Translations under genes and position numbers: made by a program | Source of the DNA: Zarea fungicola | Taxonomy: Eukaryota > Ascomycota > Sordariomycetes > Hypocreales > Cordycipitaceae | DNA: 13,875 nt | NCBI GenBank assembly: GCA_900169235.1 | Contig: FWCC01000713.1 | Coordinates: forward strand, 1-13,875 | Direction of reading: 5' to 3' | The notes under the pieces: model-generated | Databases searched by the model: none | The model's input: the letters and a program-made list of their open reading frames with translations, nothing else | Told to the model about the DNA's origin: nothing | Shown: piece by piece, positions 9,156 through 13,875 of the stretch | Layout: every line of letters starts with the position of its first letter | How positions within the stretch are numbered: position 1 is the first letter of the stretch

Positions 9156-9870
9156 GATGCCTTATCTTGAGATGAGACAATCGTTTTGAAAATGAGGCAA
9201 TCGCTAACGATTTTATAAGAGTCTATGCATTGAGTTGTTGTGCTCTTTTTTATGCTTGGTTTGTTTTCTCAATGTAAATCCGAGGGAGCTTCTTGGTCTC
9301 AAGTCGGAATGATTTTTTCTTCACCGACGTCATGGTGATAGTCATGGTCGGCCCAAGGTTTTTTTAAAGCCTTTTAACGTCCGAGCGGGTAAAAACGGAT
9401 TTCTGGGCCTCGCCCCAACGATTTCGTTAGACCTACCTTGCTACCCTACGCCGGGATCTCAATGTATCTATCTCTATTGACTGCAGTTGGTTTTCAATAA
9501 CTCCTGGCTTGTTTGAGACAGACATGTAACAATCATCATGACTACGAGGATCTCTGGCGTGTACGATCCCCTGCTCCTTGGCAGGCGATCGATCCTTACT
9601 TGTCACATGCCTGGCGCTGACCAGCCGAAGCCTCCAATTTTACCCCAACACAAAGGATGACTTACGCCAACCGCAAAATCATCTCAATTCAATCCAAGCT
9701 GATCGCTGTAAAGGTATGCATTTAAACAACTCACTAAAACAATACACATATTAACCCTTACATAAAGTATCCACTCCCATTCTGAAAAGGCGCTGCTTTG
9801 TACGTGGTCATCTTTGGTGCCCGTCACCAAAACCGACACCCAACAACACGCCGAGTCGTTCACGGATGCG
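9156..9870. other. Divergent intergenic region, DUF1769 gene / hydrolase
   Basis: This is about 715 bases between two genes transcribed away from each other, so it should hold both promoters. The side nearest the DUF1769 gene has a TATA-like box and a repeated 12-mer (ATGAGACAATCG at 9172-9183, ATGAGGCAATCG at 9192-9203). On the hydrolase side, an ATG at 9657 opens 19 codons ending at a GTATGC donor-like site (9714). Splicing to the AAAAG at 9785-9789 would join it in frame to the hydrolase. That acceptor is weak, so I do not adopt it. Confidence 0.5.
9211..9217 (-). promoter_or_regulatory. TATA-like box for DUF1769 gene
   Basis: The minus strand reads CTTATAAAATCG, and TATAAAA lies 56 bases before the ATG at 9155. 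This spacing would put a transcription start 25-30 bases before the ATG. TATA boxes are not universal in filamentous fungi, so the assignment is tentative. Confidence 0.4.
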
Positions 9871-9874
9871 ATGA
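9866..9874 (+). promoter_or_regulatory. Minimal ORF (ATG CGA TGA) overlapping the hydrolase start
   Basis: An out-of-frame ATG five bases before the chosen hydrolase start opens a two-codon ORF, ATG CGA TGA. Its stop overlaps the hydrolase ATG (9871-9873) by two bases. If transcribed, a ribosome starting there would terminate directly on the true start. It may tune translation or be accidental. Confidence 0.35.
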
Positions 9875-11571
9875 TTGGCAATTCATGGCCAGAATGGGTC
9901 GTCATCCAAGTCTCTGTGCTTTTCTTTCGCTTTAATCCTCTCATATACCTTTTCTCACTCCTCACCCTCTTTGCCCACTCAGCGTACCAGGACCAGGACC
10001 AGCAACAACTATCTACGCGAGGATACACCGCCACCAAGGCCGCCCTGTCTGTTCTTCTTCTGGCCGAGGCCATCTTTTACATCACCATCTACCGGCCACA
10101 CCTCCGCCGCGCTGCCACTACCAAAGCCGCCTACCCTGGGCCCTTGTCCAAGCCAGAGCGCCAGGCACTGTTCCAGAAATGCCTAGGGCACGCGAGCGAC
10201 CCTGAGCGGTACCTCCGCGGCTGGTTCCACAACGCCGCGCTGTCCGACATTCGCCGCGACAACCTGCGCGAGTTTTTCCTGTGGGCGTTTTTAGACGAGG
10301 ACTTGGACGCATTATCCTCCTCCTCTACGGCGGTCGCGCAGCAGCGCATGGCTGTTCTGCTGGAAGAGGTAGACGGGTACATTGCGGCCCTGGAGACGCG
10401 CCTCGGGCACCTCTTTGCGAGCGGCCGCAGCCACCGCGCCAAGAGTCTGCGTCTGAACCTCGATCCTGTGGTGACGGCCTACCGGGGGCTTGCGTGGTAT
10501 CTGGTCATTTTCTGCGTCGACATGGCCACGCATGCCGTGCTGCGCTGGCACGGGTTCCGATTCTACGGGCGGAGTGGTGATCAGGCAGAGGTATGGTCTA
10601 CGTTTCCACCGCGGCCACAGGAGTGGTGGAGCAGATACAAGTCTCCGGCGCCGAGTCTGGGATACTGGTATTACGACGGGAGACGCCGGCGGCGACAGCA
10701 AGTCCCAAGCATGCAGCAAAGACAAACAACGCCATCAAGGCCAGTCGGGAACCGTTCCACTACAGGCGAGAAGGAAGCACAGAAGCAGGAGCAGCTACCA
10801 GTCGTATTCTTTCACGGCATCGGCGTCGGGCTACTCACCTACCTCCGTTTCCTCATCGACCTCGTCAGAGCCGGCGATAACGACGACGAGCTCGACGGGG
10901 GCATGCAAGTCATGGCCGTGGAGCTCCTCCCCGTGTCGTTCCGCCTCACCTCACCCCCGCTGGACAAGCGTGCATTTCTGGACGCTTTCACCACCATCGT
11001 TGACGCGCACGGCTGGGGCGACTTTGCCATCGTCTCGCACTCGTACGGCTCCGTGCCCACGACGCACATCCTGACGGCGGACGACGCGGCGCTCAGCAAC
11101 CGCGCAAAGGCCGTCACGCTCGTCGACCCCGTCACCATCATGCTGCACCTGCCGCACGTGGCGTACAACTTTACGCGGCGGCGCCCACGGTCCGCGGCGG
11201 AGTGGCAGCTCTGGTACTTTGCCAGCACAGATGTGGGCGTGGCGACGGTACTGGGCAGGCACTTCTTTTGGAGACAAAACATCATTTGGAAGGAGGATCT
11301 ACTGCGGCTACAACTACAACTACTACAAAAACAACAGCGACAACAGAGTCCGGGCAGACGGAGAATCACGGTGAGCCTCGCCGCAAAGGACATCATTGTC
11401 AATGCGCCAGCCGTGGCGGAATACTTGGCCGAGACAACGGAAGACGCAGCTGCGGACGCTAAGGCTGAGCAATCTCACATTGATGTAGTGTGGTTCCCCA
11501 AACTAGATCACGCGCAGGTTTTTGATACAGCAAGCGATTACAACAGAATTATAGAGCGTATTCTTGCCTAG
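9871..11571 (+). CDS. Membrane-anchored alpha/beta hydrolase
   Basis: This is an intronless frame of 566 residues from the first in-frame ATG; the frame is open further left (to 9766) but only via TTG and other non-ATG codons. Hydrophobic segments at about 7-37 and 55-75 suggest an N-terminal membrane anchor, and a third at about 205-225 may be membrane-associated. The alpha/beta hydrolase fold spans about 308-566. The oxyanion-loop motif is FFHGIGVG (313-320). The nucleophile elbow is VSHSYGS with Ser391, where the first elbow Gly is Ser389 instead of the usual GxSxG. The acid is probably Asp507 (AAKDIIV) and the base His547 (LDHAQVF). The triad is thus complete, so an esterase or lipase activity is plausible; the substrate is unknown. 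Similar multi-span fungal hydrolases are common and uncharacterised. Low-complexity inserts occur at about 270-308 (Arg/Gln-rich) and 478-498 (Leu/Gln-rich). Neighbours give no pathway hint. A possible extra 5' exon (9657-9713) is doubtful. Confidence 0.88.
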   Translation: MIGNSWPEWVVIQVSVLFFRFNPLIYLFSLLTLFAHSAYQDQDQQQLSTRGYTATKAALSVLLLAEAIFYITIYRPHLRRAATTKAAYPGPLSKPERQALFQKCLGHASDPERYLRGWFHNAALSDIRRDNLREFFLWAFLDEDLDALSSSSTAVAQQRMAVLLEEVDGYIAALETRLGHLFASGRSHRAKSLRLNLDPVVTAYRGLAWYLVIFCVDMATHAVLRWHGFRFYGRSGDQAEVWSTFPPRPQEWWSRYKSPAPSLGYWYYDGRRRRRQQVPSMQQRQTTPSRPVGNRSTTGEKEAQKQEQLPVVFFHGIGVGLLTYLRFLIDLVRAGDNDDELDGGMQVMAVELLPVSFRLTSPPLDKRAFLDAFTTIVDAHGWGDFAIVSHSYGSVPTTHILTADDAALSNRAKAVTLVDPVTIMLHLPHVAYNFTRRRPRSAAEWQLWYFASTDVGVATVLGRHFFWRQNIIWKEDLLRLQLQLLQKQQRQQSPGRRRITVSLAAKDIIVNAPAVAEYLAETTEDAAADAKAEQSHIDVVWFPKLDHAQVFDTASDYNRIIERILA

Positions 11572-11688
11572 GTAGACTGGGCATCTAGGGGTTGACATGT
11601 CATAATGGGCTGCCGACTTATACTGGGGACCCATATAGCGAGCGGAAAAGGCAGCTATTGGCTACATGTAATAGAGTAGATTAGATAA

Positions 11689-11694
11689 AATAAA
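11689..11694 (+). terminator. Poly(A) signal-like AATAAA
   Basis: AATAAA lies within the AT-rich stretch GATAAAATAAAATG, about 120 bases past the hydrolase stop, in the 186-base gap to the convergent cupin gene. The position fits a 3' end for the hydrolase message. Fungal signals are degenerate, so confidence is moderate. Confidence 0.5.
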
Positions 11695-11757
11695 ATGTAA
11701 TGCAATGCCAAATGCAGGTGAAGTATTCTTGGGCGAAATGCAAAGTAGTAAAGAGTG

Positions 11758-12529
11758 TTAGTCGCTAGATATGTCTGCCGCTACCTCGTCGCCTCCCCAA
11801 TCCGTCAAGATGGCGCCGACCGGTCGTGAGCCGCTCTGTATCACGACCATGACCAGCTCAGCGTCCGTGTTGTTCAGCATTTGATGCTCTGTCCAGGCTG
11901 GGACAAACGCAAAGTCACCGGCAGTTAGAGTATGATGCCGAGGCTCCTCTTCAAAGCCCTCATTTACCAGCAAGACGCCGGTACCGGAGACGGCATATAT
12001 GATGGCATCTAGGACGGACATGGGGGGATCAGAAACCAAAAAAAAAACCATTAAACTACCCCCAGTTTCGATCAAACCGGGCCTCGACTATTGGATAGCA
12101 AAGTCCAGCTGAAGGGCGGCGGCGAGACTTACCTTGTTCGCTATTGTGGCGGACTGGCGTGCTTGACTGGGGCCGGATTGTGAGTGCTGCTTAAAATAGT
12201 TACATCTCGTGGCCTTTGCTAGCGGGTTGGGGAAAGATGCCGTGGCATTTGGGGATAAAAAAAAAGGGACTGGGGGAAACAGGGGGGGAAGAAAGAAAAT
12301 AACAGTGGTCGGTTATGGCTGTTTTTGCATGTGCCGGGAGTGTTATTGATTGTTTGAGCTTACTGGAGGCGCACATCTTGTCGCATCGGTCGACGACGGC
12401 GGCACGTCTTATCACAGGCCCCTCAACAGTAGGATTGGCTGGTTGAAGATCCTTGGCTGTGGTAATGTGGGTAGAGGCAGGCATGATCATGGGAAGAATC
12501 TCCGAGATGAAAGGTATTAGTGACGCCAT
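11758..12529 (-). CDS. Small cupin-domain protein, three exons
   Basis: Exons are 12529-12364, 12186-12133 and 12008-11758, giving 156 residues. Intron 1 (12363-12187, 177 bp) is GTAAGC...CAG and intron 2 (12132-12009, 124 bp) is GTAAGT...TAG; both interrupt after codon position 1. Splicing yields DKMCAS|TLTIRPQSST (exon 1 to 2) and RHNSEQ|DAIIYAVSGTG (exon 2 to 3), a normal small fungal RmlC-like cupin. Cupin motif 1 is PVRHNSEQDAIIYAVSG (66-82), where fungal relatives usually have HHH or HHN; here Arg68 replaces the first His. Motif 2 is intact: Gly104, Pro110, His115 and Asn119 in GDFAFVPAWTEHQMLN. A single cupin barrel with a possible metal site at His69, Glu72 and His115 is inferred. Substrate and role are unknown; such proteins can be dioxygenase-like, isomerase-like or binding proteins. 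The start CACAATGG has A(-3), G(+4); a second in-frame ATG (codon 16) gives MPAST... and remains possible. It converges on the hydrolase gene with 186 bases between stops. Confidence 0.85.
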
Positions 12530-13001
12530 TGTGGGCTGTGGTTTGCTGGATCAGAGTAAAGTGTCTTGGGGTGGGATCGCAAGCTATTTTTGGCGTTGAA
12601 GCTGAGGAGAGTGTTGAATTTTGCGAGCCTGTGCGAAGCGAGTTGGACTTGATGTCGTCACTTGGAGCACTGACGATAACGTCCCCAAGGATGTCCCCTG
12701 CCACGAGAATGCGATGCGGAGCTAGCAGCTGGTTGAGGGGAGCTGCTTGGCAAGGATTGTCACAGGTTGTCGAGTTGGGGGATGAGGAGCAGCCCCGACT
12801 AGGAAGGTGAACCAGCAAGGTGGAAGCTCAGTTGTGTGCCAACGCAACGCCACCCCCGGACTCTAGTCTATCTGACAAGATAAGAAACAACGGCCTATAT
12901 TTTGCTTGTGGTATGCCGATGCCGGAATGGGGTGCTTGGGCTGCAGCGGCATGCGCAGAGTCGACCGATCAATGACGACAGGGGCATCCGCCAAACTAGG
13001 A

Positions 13002-13016
13002 GGTGGTGGTGGTGGT
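13002..13016. repeat. (GGT)5 microsatellite
   Basis: Five GGT units in a row in non-coding DNA. It is a simple repeat that is likely length-variable. Confidence 0.85.
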
Positions 13017-13400
13017 GTTGGTTGAGTGAGTGTGGAGAAGGCGGGTGGATGATGACTTGTGATGCAAAGGCGAGATGAGCCAGCGACCTGCTGAAAGAGG
13101 ATGGTTATTAACTGGGGCTGGTAGCCCGCCAATTGGGTTTTAACAATAGCGTGATGGATGAAACGGGCATCTGCAGGCGTGCTGACAGCGTCGAGTTGTT
13201 CAATTTGCTACCGTCGGCCAAGCCTCATGCTCTGGCTGAGATGCAGCACGTATGGCGACATTTGGCGCTTCTCCGGCCAAGACAATGAATTGCGCCGATT
13301 CTCGCCGGTGGCGCCGGTCGATGGGTTGCAATACTGATTATGGTGGTTGACCTAGTTTATTGCAGATGCGTTTCAGGCAGCCAGGTCTGCAATGTCATGC

Positions 13401-13427
13401 TGCAATAATGTGATGCCAGTTATTGCA
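13401..13427. repeat. Short inverted repeat TGCAATAA / TTATTGCA
   Basis: Perfect 8-base arms (13401-13408 and 13420-13427) are separated by 11 bases. It could form a weak hairpin or bind a dimeric protein; no T-rich tail or adjacent gene gives it a role. Confidence 0.6.
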
Positions 13428-13451
13428 CTGGATATCTATGGCGCTGTCGTG

Positions 13452-13469
13452 TCATTCTGATCATTCTGA
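13452..13469. repeat. Tandem 9-bp repeat, two copies
   Basis: TCATTCTGA occurs twice in direct succession in non-coding DNA. No function is implied. Confidence 0.7.
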
Positions 13470-13875
13470 TGCTGATGGAGGCAAGGATATGCACAGCAAG
13501 GAGTGGGAGTATACGTGTTTCGTCTCATCTTCCCGGAAAGCTGATCCTGCGTGCCGGGCCCCGGGGTTGCCGATGGACGGAGAAGGTTCATGGTTGTTTA
13601 CACGGAGAAAAAGTCGATCATTTGTTTGATGTTTATTGCCAACTGGTAGTTTCCGGGACGTAAGGTGCCGTACATTAACACGCCACAACTGCTGGACGGG
13701 AGGTACCTTGTAACGTGTATTCATATAGCGCGTGTCTAGTAGGTAGGCAACAAATTCCGATAAAACAGAACAAGATGGTAAAGTTACAACACATTGCCGG
13801 TTCCTCTCTTGACATGCCTATCTGCCAAGAAGATTGTCTGTATCGAATGACTGCATACTTGTGCCACGCCCCCAC

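Larger units (their letters stand above)
12530..13875. other. Cupin upstream region and gene-free right edge
   Basis: No gene is supported. The first few hundred bases should hold the cupin promoter and leader. Overlapping frames on both strands at 12423-12818 and 12863-13132 lack motifs and splice partners that extend them; one segment (HRILVAGDILGDVIV) looks protein-like but is isolated. The far right shows only small repeats and short frames. A gene beginning beyond 13875 cannot be excluded. Confidence 0.55.

Noticed and set aside
9657..9789. Possible first exon of the hydrolase (19 codons, donor GTATGC) spliced to 9790
   Set aside because: The phase and start context fit, but the only in-frame acceptor is AAAAG without a pyrimidine tract, and a good in-frame ATG exists at 9871. 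RNA-seq across 9713/9790 would settle it.
3057..12529. A secondary-metabolite or other functional gene cluster
   Set aside because: A transporter, hydrolase and cupin occur together, but there is no backbone synthase, tailoring oxidase set or pathway regulator, and the orientations and promoters are independent.
12423..12818. Minus-strand 131-codon frame with a segment HRILVAGDILGDVIV
   Set aside because: The segment looks briefly like a nucleotide- or sugar-binding strand, but the rest is low-complexity Ser/Thr/Pro/His, no exon partner was found, and it overlaps the cupin start and leader.
1..13875. tRNA genes, CRISPR arrays, transposons or viral insertions
   Set aside because: I saw no T-loop/A-box pairs, no regularly spaced repeats, no transposase, reverse transcriptase or integrase motifs, and no long terminal repeats.

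Overview
The window reads as nuclear DNA of a filamentous ascomycete (Pezizomycotina, probably Sordariomycetes). The evidence is short spliceosomal introns with GTAAGT/GTAAGC donors and CTAAC- or TTAAC-like branch points, start codons in good A/G(-3)..G(+4) context, CT-rich upstream tracts, long gene-free spacers, and protein families that are mainly or only fungal. I cannot name a species. G+C looks close to 50%, without strong AT-rich decay.

Layout: 1-1313 holds no gene. 1314-1754 (-) encodes a small unrecognised membrane protein, and a short ORF (1751-1867) ends on its start codon with an ATGA overlap. 3057-4963 (-) encodes a DHA1-type major facilitator transporter; a 53-bp intron leads to a five-codon last exon. 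6566-7520 (-) is a two-exon single-pass membrane protein with a six-cysteine outer domain. 7881-9155 (-) is a two-exon DUF1769 protein with two possible in-frame 3' splice sites. 9871-11571 (+) is a membrane-anchored alpha/beta hydrolase with a full Ser-Asp-His triad, divergent from the DUF1769 gene. 11758-12529 (-) is a three-exon small cupin, convergent with the hydrolase. 12530-13875 holds the cupin's upstream region and no other gene I can support.

Four of the genes need splicing for a complete product. I rebuilt the exons from splice signals, reading phase and family resemblance, and the phases agree at every junction; nothing was checked against transcripts. The genes do not form an evident pathway or biosynthetic cluster: there is no polyketide synthase, NRPS, terpene synthase or transcription factor, so one transporter, one hydrolase and one cupin look like ordinary independent loci.

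I found no convincing new system. The points most worth a second look are the ATGA stop-start overlap before the small membrane protein, a minimal ATG-CGA-TGA ORF overlapping the hydrolase start, the alternative acceptors and flanking direct repeat of the DUF1769 intron, and the altered first metal motif of the cupin.
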